Of a DNA stretch of 64,000 bases, positions 54,446 to 63,350 are shown piece by piece. The notes beneath the pieces were generated by a model that saw only the letters and a program-made list of their open reading frames with translations, had not been told where the DNA came from and made no database searches. The position numbers and the translations under genes are program-made. The stretch is from positions 35,927 to 99,926 of the forward strand of contig NZ_NRJH01000018.1 of NCBI RefSeq assembly GCF_003585925.1, given 5' to 3'. The number at the start of each line of letters is the position of its first letter. The stretch's first letter is position 1. This DNA is from Psittacicella melopsittaci (GTDB lineage: Bacteria > Pseudomonadota > Gammaproteobacteria > Enterobacterales > Psittacicellaceae).

Positions 54446-56344
54446 CTATCTTTTTAATTCCTCAAGTAGGGTTTTTAGTTTTTCGAGATTTTTACTTGCC
54501 GAGAGCTTTTGCCCAAATTCACTTTGGGCGTTAATGCGGTTAACATGAGCTTCTAAACTACCGTCTTGCATTAAAATCTCAATTTGTTGATTTTCTTTAA
54601 CCTGCTCAATTGAAGTTAAAGGGCGATTATCTTGGGCAACGATCATGGCATAACCCCGAGATAAAGGCAGTTTAGGGTCATACATTTCAACTTTTTGCAC
54701 CAGATTGCTTAACAGGTTAGCTTTTTTCCGATATAAGCCACTTACTTTAAATTCGAGCTGTTGTTGTAAGTTTTGCACCCTATGCTCTAACTCGGCTAAA
54801 TAACGGCCTAAGTCCAGACGAGCAATTTTGCTTTGATGCTCGGTTAGATTTTGCTGTTTGCCTAAAAGCTTAGCTTGAGCATGTTGTTTAAGCTTTTGCT
54901 CTAAATTTTGTAAGTTCTCTTGTTTGTAATTTAGGCTCTTAAGTACATCTAGGCTCTTAAATCTATTTTCACTTAAATTTAGCTCATAAGAACGCTTTAA
55001 AATCGCACTTTCGCCTAGAGCACTAACTTGAGCCTGATACTGCATAAGTTGGTTTTTATAGGTAAAAATCTTGCGATTAAAAGCACTACTTAAGAGATTG
55101 GTTAAATTAGCTAGAGTTTGACTATAACTAAAGACAATTCTTTGCGGATTGTATTTTTCTACTTCCTGTCTTATCGAACTTAAATAATTATTAAAACCAA
55201 TAAAACGTTGCTGGAGGTTATAGACTAATCTTTGCTGTACTTGCCCTAAAGCCGCTCTACGATGTTGTAAATTATTGACAAATTTAAAATCTAACTCAGC
55301 TAAAGCTTGAGCAAATTGCTGTTGATATAGACTAATTTTTTTGCACGGATCAAGATAGGAAACGCGTTGATCAAAGTTTTGTACTATGCGTTGTAAGTTA
55401 GCAAAATAATTGTTTTTAGCGTTTTCTATCGCTCTATAGCTAGCAACCAGAATTGTCCGCAGTTGCACGCGGGCAGCACAAACATATTTAGCAGCTGCTG
55501 TTGGCGTTACACAAGAAAAATCTGCGACTAAATCGGTCAGAGGATTATCTACCTCATGCCCTACTGCCGAAATAATCGGAATTTGTGATCTAACTACTGC
55601 CTCAACTACTTCGAGTTCAGAAAAAGGTAATAAATCTTCAAAGGCACCGCCACCACGACCTATAATCAGTAAATCACAACGCTGTTCACTATTTGCTGTT
55701 TGTAGAGCATTAACTATGGTTGGTACAGCATTAACACCTTGCACATTACATTCATAGATAATAATTTTTATATCTGCCCCTTCATCAGCAAAGACCTTGA
55801 GCATATCTTTTACCCCCGCAGCTGCCGAAGAAGAGATAATCCCTACAGTTTTAGGAAAAGGAGGAATAGGCTTTTTATTTTCACTTCTTTGCCAGCCTTG
55901 CGCAAGAATATATTCTTTTATGCGTTGGATTTTTGCCAGCTGTTCTCCTACACCTCCAGCAATCCGCATGCGGTTAATATTTAATTGCATGCTACCACGT
56001 GCTTCATATACGGTCATTTCCCCATATACTTCAACCGTAGCTCCATCACAAAAATCTTCTTCTCTGCTTCCTGTTCGAGTAGCAAAATCTTTAATGCTCG
56101 TTTTATAATTCCACAGAGTGGCACTGATTACCGCATCGTTTTCTGTGTCTTTTAAAGTTAAATATGCATGACGACCTGAAGTTTTAAAACTTGAAATCTC
56201 GGCAACTAAGTATACTCCCCAAAATCTATCCCTAAAGTTAGCGTAGATCATTTGTAATAGAGCTGAAACCGAGATGGGCTTTATTTTAGGTTTAGTCTCA
56301 GTAACCTCAACTTCAATTTCGTTAAAATCTAATTCAAAGTCCAT
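54446..56344 (-). CDS. xseA: exodeoxyribonuclease VII large subunit, enlarged
   Basis: XseA with XseB degrades single-stranded DNA in repair. The N-terminal OB-fold (VYLVAEISSFKTSGRHAYLT) is followed by the catalytic domain (KTVGIISSSAAAGVKDMLKV; LLIIGRGGGAFEDLLPFSEL; IISAVGHEVDNPLTDLVADF; PTAAAKYV). A long coiled coil rich in Gln, Leu and Asn follows, then the conserved C-terminal PLSRGYAMIV. The 632 aa against 456 in E. coli reflect a longer coiled-coil part. The methyltransferase gene follows after 6 nt. xseB is not nearby. Confidence 0.92.
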   Translation of the reverse strand: MDFELDFNEIEVEVTETKPKIKPISVSALLQMIYANFRDRFWGVYLVAEISSFKTSGRHAYLTLKDTENDAVISATLWNYKTSIKDFATRTGSREEDFCDGATVEVYGEMTVYEARGSMQLNINRMRIAGGVGEQLAKIQRIKEYILAQGWQRSENKKPIPPFPKTVGIISSSAAAGVKDMLKVFADEGADIKIIIYECNVQGVNAVPTIVNALQTANSEQRCDLLIIGRGGGAFEDLLPFSELEVVEAVVRSQIPIISAVGHEVDNPLTDLVADFSCVTPTAAAKYVCAARVQLRTILVASYRAIENAKNNYFANLQRIVQNFDQRVSYLDPCKKISLYQQQFAQALAELDFKFVNNLQHRRAALGQVQQRLVYNLQQRFIGFNNYLSSIRQEVEKYNPQRIVFSYSQTLANLTNLLSSAFNRKIFTYKNQLMQYQAQVSALGESAILKRSYELNLSENRFKSLDVLKSLNYKQENLQNLEQKLKQHAQAKLLGKQQNLTEHQSKIARLDLGRYLAELEHRVQNLQQQLEFKVSGLYRKKANLLSNLVQKVEMYDPKLPLSRGYAMIVAQDNRPLTSIEQVKENQQIEILMQDGSLEAHVNRINAQSEFGQKLSASKNLEKLKTLLEELKR

Positions 56345-56495
56345 ATGTTTAAATTGTAAAGGTTTTTCTTACTCTTTATTATACTGAATTTTTCTCTTTT
56401 CCTTAAAAGACTTTTGAGCCTCTTTATGTTAAAATCTACATCATAAAATCTCTTCAAATCCTTCTTGAGAAGATCAAGCTTCTTCTTATTTTATT

Positions 56496-57029
56496 ATGAC
56501 AGATACACTTACAGATATTTTTGAAATTGAAATTTATCCTGAAGATATTCTTCGAGCTCGCGCTCAAGAATACACCGAAGAAGAATTCGGTGAACAACTG
56601 CAAGCTCTAGGCGAAAAAATGCTTCGCACTATGTATGCAAGTGAAGGTATAGGTCTTGCAGCCAATCAGATAAACTTAGCTAAACGTATTATTGTTGTTG
56701 ACGTAACTGAAGACAAAAGTAAACAATACATTATGATTAACCCTGAGATTACCTCTGCTCAAGGGGAAACGGCAATTGAAGAAGGGTGTTTATCAGTTCC
56801 TAATGTACGTGATTATGTAACTCGTGCCGAACGCATTACTTGTGTTTACTATGATCCACAAGGACAACAACATACGCTTGAAGCAGATGGCATTTTAGCT
56901 ATTTGTATTCAACATGAAATAGATCACTTAAACGGTGTAATGTTCTTTGATCACTTAGATAGCTTTAAACGTAATCAAGCTATAGACAAAGTAAGAAAAT
57001 ATAAGAAAAAATTACAGCGTCTTAAATAG
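56496..57029 (+). CDS. def: peptide deformylase
   Basis: Def removes the formyl group from new polypeptides. All three metal/catalytic motifs are seen: EGIGLAANQIN (GxGLAAxQ), EEGCLSVPNVRDYV (EGCLS, metal Cys) and CIQHEIDHLNGVMFFDHL (HExDH). The 177 aa match E. coli (169) with a few extra N-terminal residues. It opens the def-fmt-rsmB unit, divergent from xseA across 151 bp. fmt follows 59 bp later. Confidence 0.96.
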   Translation: MTDTLTDIFEIEIYPEDILRARAQEYTEEEFGEQLQALGEKMLRTMYASEGIGLAANQINLAKRIIVVDVTEDKSKQYIMINPEITSAQGETAIEEGCLSVPNVRDYVTRAERITCVYYDPQGQQHTLEADGILAICIQHEIDHLNGVMFFDHLDSFKRNQAIDKVRKYKKKLQRLK

Positions 57030-57088
57030 TCTACAAGGAACAGCTAGATCTGTTCCTTTTTCCGTATAACCCCTAAAGTAAGAGGCAT

Positions 57089-58108
57089 ATGAGCAATTCT
57101 AATTCCTTAAAAGTTTTATTTGCTGGTACCGCTGATTTTTCTGCGTCTTTTCTCGAGCCTATTTTAAATTCGCATCACCAAGTAATTGGTGTAGTTACCC
57201 AGCCAGATAAAGTATCGGGACGTGGCAAAAAAGTTCAAATGACTAAAGTTAAAGAACTTGCTGTTGCCCGTGATATTCCTGTATATCAATTTACTTCTTC
57301 TTTACGTCATCCAGAAAATTACCAAGAGCTCCTAAAACTAGACTTTGATATAATGGTAGTAGTTGCTTTTGGGGATATTTTACCAATAGAACTAATTGAT
57401 TTTCCGCGTTATAAGTCAATCAATGTGCACCCTTCGCTTCTTCCATTTGGTCGTGGAGCTTCTCCAGTGCAAAATACTATTGCTAATGGTGATACTAGCA
57501 CTGCTTTTTGTATTATCAAAATGGATGCAACTCTAGACACAGGTGATATTCTTTATCGCGAAGAAGTGGCTGTAGATGCCAAAGAAACCTCAGAAACTCT
57601 CTTTGCTAAATTATCGCAAATGGGCGGACCTATTTTAATTAAAGTGCTAGATAACATCCAACATTATCTTGATAACGCTAAGCCTCAAGATCCGCTAAAT
57701 GTTCCTGAGCCTAAAAAAACCTATACGCGTAAAATCAAAAAAGAAAGTGGTCGCTTTGATCCAAATCAAGAAGCAATTACTCAAGAACGTAAACTCCGTG
57801 CTTACACGCCTTGGCCAGGTTTATTCTTTGCTCATCCTGAACAAGAAAACCAAGATATTAAAATTGTCCAAGCTCAAGCAGTAACTAACCTCGATGAAGT
57901 TAAAGCTAATTCTAAGTATGAAGAACTAGCTTCAGCGCAAGTAGGAACTATTAGTTTACAAACCGATAAAGCTATCTATGTACGCTGTGCTAATGACAGC
58001 TACTTAGAAATAACTCAAGTCCAGCTTCCTGGCAAAAAACCAACCGATATTAAGAGCTTACGTAATGGTTACCCAAATCTTTTAGCTCTTGGTAAACAAA
58101 TTAATTAA
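57089..58108 (+). CDS. fmt: methionyl-tRNA formyltransferase
   Basis: Fmt formylates initiator Met-tRNA using 10-formyl-tetrahydrofolate. Seen: the N-terminal Rossmann start VLFAGTADFSASFLEPIL, GVVTQPDKVSGRGKK, the catalytic segment KSINVHPSLLPFGRGASPVQ, TLDTGDILYREEVAV, and the C-terminal domain with LRAYTPWPGLFFAH. The 339 aa compare with 315 in E. coli. It stands between def and rsmB, 11 nt before the latter. Confidence 0.96.
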   Translation: MSNSNSLKVLFAGTADFSASFLEPILNSHHQVIGVVTQPDKVSGRGKKVQMTKVKELAVARDIPVYQFTSSLRHPENYQELLKLDFDIMVVVAFGDILPIELIDFPRYKSINVHPSLLPFGRGASPVQNTIANGDTSTAFCIIKMDATLDTGDILYREEVAVDAKETSETLFAKLSQMGGPILIKVLDNIQHYLDNAKPQDPLNVPEPKKTYTRKIKKESGRFDPNQEAITQERKLRAYTPWPGLFFAHPEQENQDIKIVQAQAVTNLDEVKANSKYEELASAQVGTISLQTDKAIYVRCANDSYLEITQVQLPGKKPTDIKSLRNGYPNLLALGKQIN

Positions 58109-58119
58109 TAAGTTTTAAC

Positions 58120-59658
58120 ATGGCATTTTCTCATATTAAGCCTAAAAAAGATTTTTCTCCTCGCCCTAAAGCTAAGGCAAAAAACTCGCGTGATAATGCA
58201 AGCAATGCAAAGAAATTGCCGAGCAATGCAAACTTTGTCCATGTCGAAGCCTTAGAAAAATATGGCTTAAGTAAAGTAAAAAAAGAACTTTATGAAAACC
58301 CAAGGTTTCAGGCGGCTCTAAGCATTAAAAAAGTGCTGGAAGACAAATTATCCTTTTCAGGGGTTACTGAGCCAGCTTTAAAGGGCAAAGATCTAGGTTT
58401 TGCCTCTAATTTAGTTTATGGCGTCTTACGTTATTTACCGCAATTAAACTATATTAGTAATCAACTGCTAGATAAGTCATTTAAAAAAGAGCACTATTTT
58501 GCTCAATACATTCTCATGGTAGGTTTATATCAAGATATTTATATGAACCAAGCACAACATGCCGTTGTCTATGAAAATGTAGAAATAGTTAAGCAACTAT
58601 TTGGTAAAGGGGTTGCTTCCTTAATTAACGCTTGCCTACGTAAATTCTTACGTGAAAAAGAAAGTCTATTAGAGGCAAGTAGTAAAGTAAGCCTGCTCCC
58701 AAAATGGCTAAATAACCTGCTCAGCGAACGTGTAGCTGAACCTCAATTTAGCCAAATGCTCAAAGTGCTCAATGACAATCCTCCTATGTGGCTAAGAGTT
58801 AATCGAGATAAAATTTCGCCTGAGAAATTTAAGCAGTTATTAACCTTTGCCCAAATAGAGTATGTTAGCCATCCTCAGCTCGAACAGGCTATTCTCTTAC
58901 CTCAAGCTTTAGATGTACGCGATATTCCTGGCTTTGAACAAGGTCTATTTTCTGTGCAAGATTTACATGCCCAATTAGCAAGTTTAATCTTAACTAAAGA
59001 CAATAGTCTAACCCAGCCAGTGATTCTGGATACTTGTTGTTCTCCAGGTGGAAAAACTACCCATCTCCTTGATCTTGTTCCGCAAGCGCTTATGATTGCA
59101 ACAGATATAGATAAAACTCGTCTCAAACGTGTTTATGAAAATCTGCAACGCCTCAAATTACAAGCTCAAGTAGTAGCTGCAGACGCTCGCTATCCTGAAT
59201 TCTGGCTCGAAAAGTCTATAGAGCAAGCTTATGCTCAACATAAACTTGAGCAACCTGCAACTAAGCCTGGCGTAGATCTAATGCTCTTAGATATTCCTTG
59301 CTCGGGAACAGGAGTGATTCGTCGTCATCCAGATATTAAATGGCTCCGTACTCCTGATGATATTGAGCGCTTAGCCCAAATTCAATTCCAAATTCTTGAA
59401 AAATCTTGGGCTTACTTAAAGGTTGGAGGTAAACTCCTCTATACTTCGTGTTCTATCTTAGGGCAAGAAAATGAACAAGTAGTAGAAAAATTCTTAAGCC
59501 AAGTTAAAAATGCTCAAGTAGAAGACATAACTCCATTTGTTAACCAACATATAGACTCTGACTATAGGATAGATGTTAACCTAGGGGTGCAGTTAATCAA
59601 TACCGCAAAAGGTGGCGATGGCTTTTACTATTGTCTGCTAACAAAAACTGCAGATTAA
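58120..59658 (+). CDS. rsmB: 16S rRNA m5C967 methyltransferase RsmB
   Basis: RsmB methylates C967 of 16S rRNA. A basic, Lys/Ala/Asn-rich extension of about 45 residues precedes the NusB-like RNA-binding domain (QYILMVGLYQDIYMNQAQHA). The methyltransferase domain has PPMWLRVN, GLFSVQDLHAQLAS, the SAM motif VILDTCCSPGGKTTHLLDLV, MLLDIPCSGTGVIRRHPDIK with one catalytic Cys, and LLYTSCSILGQENEQVV with the other. The 512 aa compare with 429 in E. coli. Last gene of the unit; a strong terminator follows. Confidence 0.95.
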   Translation: MAFSHIKPKKDFSPRPKAKAKNSRDNASNAKKLPSNANFVHVEALEKYGLSKVKKELYENPRFQAALSIKKVLEDKLSFSGVTEPALKGKDLGFASNLVYGVLRYLPQLNYISNQLLDKSFKKEHYFAQYILMVGLYQDIYMNQAQHAVVYENVEIVKQLFGKGVASLINACLRKFLREKESLLEASSKVSLLPKWLNNLLSERVAEPQFSQMLKVLNDNPPMWLRVNRDKISPEKFKQLLTFAQIEYVSHPQLEQAILLPQALDVRDIPGFEQGLFSVQDLHAQLASLILTKDNSLTQPVILDTCCSPGGKTTHLLDLVPQALMIATDIDKTRLKRVYENLQRLKLQAQVVAADARYPEFWLEKSIEQAYAQHKLEQPATKPGVDLMLLDIPCSGTGVIRRHPDIKWLRTPDDIERLAQIQFQILEKSWAYLKVGGKLLYTSCSILGQENEQVVEKFLSQVKNAQVEDITPFVNQHIDSDYRIDVNLGVQLINTAKGGDGFYYCLLTKTAD

Positions 59659-59665
59659 ATCTTTT

Positions 59666-59703
59666 ACCTCAGAACCAAATTAATCGTTCTGAGGTATTTT
59701 TTT
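59666..59703 (+). terminator. terminator of rsmB
   Basis: ACCTCAGAAC (59666-59675) and GTTCTGAGGT (59686-59695) form a perfect 10-bp stem followed by ATTTTTTT. Confidence 0.92.
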
Positions 59704-59710
59704 ATGTAAA

Positions 59711-59735
59711 AAAAAGGTAGACCTAGGTCTACCTA
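59711..59735 (-). terminator. palindromic terminator of the distal terD gene
   Basis: AGGTAGACCTAGGTCTACCT (59715-59734) is a perfect 20-bp palindrome, followed on the minus strand by a T-run of at least 7. It shares its core with the hairpin at 60522-60551. Confidence 0.8.
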
Positions 59736-59753
59736 ATAATTCTCTCTAACTTA

Positions 59754-60332
59754 TTATTCTACATCTACACCATAGTTTTTACATAGTGCGTATAGACCGT
59801 TTTGGTAACCTTGACCTATAGCACGGAATTTCCATTCTCCGTTTCTACGGTACACTTCACCAAATACCATTGCCGTCTCAGTACTATAATCTTCAGAAAG
59901 ATCAAATCTTACAATTTCTTCCCCTGTATCATTATTTACTAGACGAATAAAAGCATTACTTACTTGACCAAAGTTTTGCTTACGAATTTCATAATCATGA
60001 ATAGTTACGGTTACAAATAGAGAAGTAATTCTCTCTTCAATGCGATCAAGGTGAACAATTACACTTTCATCATCACCATCACCGTCACCTGTAAGGTTAT
60101 CCCCAGTATGCTCAACACCACCACATGGAGATTTTAATTGGTTATAGAAAATAAAATAACTATCTGAAGGAACTTTACGATCAGCACCAGTCATAAATAC
60201 ACTAGCGTCTAAGTCAAAGTCTTGTCCATCACTTTCACGCGCATCCCAACCTAAACCAATTAAGATATTTTTTAAATTAGGATCTGTTCTACTTAAGGAA
60301 ATGTTTTGTCCTTTAGTTAATGAAATCGCCAT
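59754..60332 (-). CDS. TerD family protein (second copy)
   Basis: A 192-residue TerD-domain protein of the tellurite/stress-resistance group; the family binds Ca2+ through clustered Asp residues. Seen: [40 protein letters not shown], the acidic loop [20 protein letters not shown], and the C-terminal [20 protein letters not shown]. Very similar to the other TerD in this cluster, so they arose by duplication. I chose the ATG at 60332 (MAISLTKGQ), which has a GGAGAAG Shine-Dalgarno. It is separated from the TerA-like gene by 247 bp holding a hairpin and may have its own promoter. Confidence 0.93.
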   Translation of the reverse strand: MAISLTKGQNISLSRTDPNLKNILIGLGWDARESDGQDFDLDASVFMTGADRKVPSDSYFIFYNQLKSPCGGVEHTGDNLTGDGDGDDESVIVHLDRIEERITSLFVTVTIHDYEIRKQNFGQVSNAFIRLVNNDTGEEIVRFDLSEDYSTETAMVFGEVYRRNGEWKFRAIGQGYQNGLYALCKNYGVDVE

Positions 60333-60579
60333 TATCTTCTCCAATATTTATAGTATTTTTATTACAGATATTTCTTAAAGTCAAACAAGCAATCTTATTT
60401 AAACTTTAGCTCTCTTCGCTAGCTTTTAATGTCAAGATAAAATAAGATTGGTTATTCTTTTTCCCAAATTACCAAAGGCCAAAATTTTTACTGCTTGTTA
60501 CTCTAAGATATAAATCTAGCAAACTAAGGTAGACCTAAGTCTACCTTAGTTGCTAAATTATCACGTTCGAATAAAAGGA
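60333..60579. other. gap between TerA-like and second terD gene
   Basis: The 247 bp hold the hairpin at 60522-60551 near the TerA-like stop and an AT-rich stretch that must contain any promoter of the second terD. I see no small gene and no box pair I would commit to. Confidence 0.5.
60522..60551. terminator. 13-bp perfect hairpin after the TerA-like gene
   Basis: AACTAAGGTAGAC (60522-60534) and GTCTACCTTAGTT (60539-60551) pair around CTAA, extendable by TAGC/GCTA with one bulge. No strong T-run follows. The core GGTAGACCTA(A/G)GTCTACC is shared with the terminator at 59715-59734. Confidence 0.65.
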
Positions 60580-61224
60580 TTATTTTGAACCCGCAGTGAA
60601 TGCAAAGCCCCAATTATAGTATTGGCTACAGTCTGCATGTCCATCAAAGAAGGTAACTTCTTTACTAACTGACATTTGTGAGCCATAGAAGTCAATTGAA
60701 GCAATTACACAGAACTTTTTATCTGTGGTTTGTTTACCTAGTTCTACAACAATTTCTGGCTGATTAGGTACTTTTACTGTAACTACAGCATCTGAGTCAG
60801 ACCATTTAGCTGCACCTTCGTAAATAAAGCAGTAAATTACTAGTTTTCTTAACTCATGTGCACCTGCTGGATTTACAAGAATATTTTCCCCTTGAGCTGA
60901 GCTACCACTACGGTCATCGCCACAGTGCCATACCCAAGGAGCTTGGGTATAACAACCTTGTCGAGTTAGCGTATTGCGTGAACCACCACGTCCATGGGAA
61001 AACTGTACGCCATCAATTAAAGAAGCAGTACCGTCTTGTAATTGCCAGTAACAACCTAAATCTAAGTCGATAGATTTATCCTTAAAGAGGCTAGAAAAGA
61101 ACCCCTTTGATTCTTTTTGGTTCCAGTTTAGGTTGATAGTAATCTGTTTATCCGCTGATTTTGAGAGGTCAATTTTATGAGAATCACCCTTTTTTTCAAG
61201 AGTAATCTTATTTAATGAAACCAT
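60580..61224 (-). CDS. TerA-like protein (single TerD-superfamily domain)
   Basis: A 214-residue protein related to the domain found in TerA. Seen: a polar start (KITLEKKGDSHKIDLSKSAD), then INLNWNQKESKGFFSSLFKD, SIDLDLGCYWQLQDG, the acidic/aromatic core WVWHCGDDRSGSSAQGENIL, and the C-terminal TVKVPNQPEIVVELGKQ. E. coli TerA is longer (two domains); this is a single-domain version. It lies 13 nt after the first terD gene. The role is inferred from the cluster: Ter proteins form membrane-associated stress complexes. Confidence 0.8.
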   Translation of the reverse strand: MVSLNKITLEKKGDSHKIDLSKSADKQITINLNWNQKESKGFFSSLFKDKSIDLDLGCYWQLQDGTASLIDGVQFSHGRGGSRNTLTRQGCYTQAPWVWHCGDDRSGSSAQGENILVNPAGAHELRKLVIYCFIYEGAAKWSDSDAVVTVKVPNQPEIVVELGKQTTDKKFCVIASIDFYGSQMSVSKEVTFFDGHADCSQYYNWGFAFTAGSK

Positions 61225-61237
61225 TAGTCCTCCCTAA

Positions 61238-61816
61238 TTAACGGATGTTTACACCATATTGTTGACAAAGAGCTAATAGACCACCTTGGTAACCTTGACC
61301 TATAGCACGGAATTTCCACTCACCATTGTGACGGTAGAGTTGACCAAATACCATTGCTGTTTCAATACTATAGTCTTCAGATAAGTCGAATCTTACTAAC
61401 TCTTCATTAGTGTTTTCATTTACAATACGGATAAATGCATTGCTCACTTGACCAAAGTTTTGTCCACGTGCTTCAGCTTCGTGAATAGTTACGGTAATAA
61501 AAATTGAAGTAACATTTGCTGGTAAAGTGCTTAAGTTAACTAAAATGCTTTCGTCATCACCATCACCGTCACCTGTTAGGTTATCACCTGTGTGTTGTAC
61601 GCTTCCGCAAGGAGATTTTGGTTGATTATAAAAAACGAAATGACTATCAGATAAAACTTTACCATTATCACCAGTTAAGAATACACTTGCATCTAAGTCA
61701 AAGTCATTGCCGTTTGTAGAACGAGCATCCCAACCTAAACCTACAAGTACATTAGTTAAACTTGGATCAGTTCTACTTAATGATACGTTTTGTCCTTTAG
61801 TTAATGAAATAGCCAT
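61238..61816 (-). CDS. terD: TerD family protein (first copy)
   Basis: A 192-residue TerD-domain protein, highly similar to the second copy at the end of the cluster. Ca2+-binding acidic segments: [18 protein letters not shown] and [20 protein letters not shown]; the end is [20 protein letters not shown]. The start ATG at 61816 (MAISLTKGQ) has a GGAGAAA Shine-Dalgarno; the frame opens 42 bp further up without one. It follows the kinase gene by 34 nt and precedes the TerA-like gene by 13 nt. Confidence 0.94.
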   Translation of the reverse strand: MAISLTKGQNVSLSRTDPSLTNVLVGLGWDARSTNGNDFDLDASVFLTGDNGKVLSDSHFVFYNQPKSPCGSVQHTGDNLTGDGDGDDESILVNLSTLPANVTSIFITVTIHEAEARGQNFGQVSNAFIRIVNENTNEELVRFDLSEDYSIETAMVFGQLYRHNGEWKFRAIGQGYQGGLLALCQQYGVNIR

Positions 61817-61850
61817 GTTTATTTCTCCGTTGTTAATAAAATTAAAATCC

Positions 61851-63350
61851 TTAAACACCCGCTAGTTGAACAACTATTAGGCGTCCACCTTGACCTTTTT
61901 TCAGTAAAATTTGTGCATTATTTTCTAACTTCACATTCCCACCAATAGGAATAGGTTTTTTAGATCTAACGTCCACCATATCAGGAAGGTTTTCGTTAAC
62001 TAACCACCAATCCCCATGGTGAAAAACAAAGTAACCAACCCGTTTAGAATCTTCGGGTTTTAGTTTTTCATTTGGGAAAATGCTGTTATCAACATGCCAT
62101 TTAAACAGCGACTGGCCGTTATAAACCATAATCCGATGATTATCAGGTCTATAGCTTCCATTAGGTGCTGCTGAATAAAGGTTAAGAACAGGTAACTTAC
62201 CTTTGTGACTTGTACCACAGAAAGGACATTTAGGTGATCTTGAATTATCAAAAGCAAACCATTTTTGTTCACAATCTGGGTTTTGACAAGGTTGTAAAAG
62301 GTCTACAGTTTTAACTAGAGCACTTTCCCACTCATCGGCAGTTGGACGTGCATTTGGTTTATGTAAGCCATCTATAAAAGCACGCTTAAATAGATCACTT
62401 AAGTAAACACCCGTAGCTGTATACGGAATTTTTGTCGTATCTTTCCAAGGAAGATCGCTTTTTCTTAAATTTTGTACTTTAATACGATTACTAGTATCAG
62501 TAGGGTGCTCAATGAAAAGAGCTTTTTCTCCCATACCTAACTCTTCATCACGTTGACTATCGTTAACATCGTGAACCTTGTCTCCACGTAATGGATGACG
62601 ATAGAGAAGATACATGTAGATAAGTACAGCTAAAGCATGTAAGTCAGTTGTACGACTTGGAAGAATACGCTTAGGATCCTTTTTATCTAAATGTTGTGTT
62701 GCCACAACTTCTGGGGCAATAAAGTCAGGGGTACCTACTACTGTAGGTGGGTGTTTACCAGGTACAACTAAGCCATCGATATCAATTAAACAAGCTTGTC
62801 CTGTAGTTGGATCGATTAAGCAGTTTTTATAACCTAGATCACTGTGACTTAAACCCGCCATGTGCATACGACGTACAGCACGTGCTAACATTAGGCAAAC
62901 TTTTAAGTGTAGCATCCAATCGCCAAGCTCTCTTGGATCAAGGAATTTACTTCGGTTAGAGGCACTCGCAAACCATTTACCGTCTTTATCCTTACCTTTA
63001 ATATTTAGCATATCGTTATTACGACTACCATAAGTAAAGAAGAAGCAATCACGGTAGAATGGGCTTACTACCCCTAATTTACCTTGATATTCCACTACAG
63101 CCGTTGGCCAACAAAATAGGTTTTTTAGATAATCACCACCTTCTTGAAGAAAGATTTTTTCGCGGTAAATACCAGTGATCATCTCTAAACGTTCTTTAGT
63201 TGCTTGATCTGCAGGTTCACGGAAAAATGCTACAACATAGTCTTTGTTAGGGGAGAACATAACATCTTTCATTCCCCCTTGTGCTTTTACCTCTTCAACA
63301 AACTGAATAGTTTCACCATTCGTTGCTGTGAGAGTAACGATTTTACTCAT
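61851..63350 (-). CDS. Ser/Thr protein kinase-like protein of the Ter cluster, with zinc-ribbon and C-terminal beta domain
   Basis: A 499-residue protein with a protein-kinase-like domain (residues about 10-330). Catalytic loop: [17 protein letters not shown] (HxDxxxxN). Metal-binding DFG appears as CLIDIDGLV. The activation-segment end [10 protein letters not shown] holds APE. The glycine loop is weak (QGGMKDV) and the usual VAIK Lys is not evident. After it a C4 zinc-ribbon follows ([10 protein letters not shown] and CPFCGTS, near residues 352-378). The last 110 residues are beta-rich, FHA- or carbohydrate-domain-like. Kinases like YegI occur beside TerY and PP2C phosphatase genes in Ter systems. 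The start overlaps the upstream gene by 8 bp. Confidence 0.82.
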   Translation of the reverse strand: MSKIVTLTATNGETIQFVEEVKAQGGMKDVMFSPNKDYVVAFFREPADQATKERLEMITGIYREKIFLQEGGDYLKNLFCWPTAVVEYQGKLGVVSPFYRDCFFFTYGSRNNDMLNIKGKDKDGKWFASASNRSKFLDPRELGDWMLHLKVCLMLARAVRRMHMAGLSHSDLGYKNCLIDPTTGQACLIDIDGLVVPGKHPPTVVGTPDFIAPEVVATQHLDKKDPKRILPSRTTDLHALAVLIYMYLLYRHPLRGDKVHDVNDSQRDEELGMGEKALFIEHPTDTSNRIKVQNLRKSDLPWKDTTKIPYTATGVYLSDLFKRAFIDGLHKPNARPTADEWESALVKTVDLLQPCQNPDCEQKWFAFDNSRSPKCPFCGTSHKGKLPVLNLYSAAPNGSYRPDNHRIMVYNGQSLFKWHVDNSIFPNEKLKPEDSKRVGYFVFHHGDWWLVNENLPDMVDVRSKKPIPIGGNVKLENNAQILLKKGQGGRLIVVQLAGV

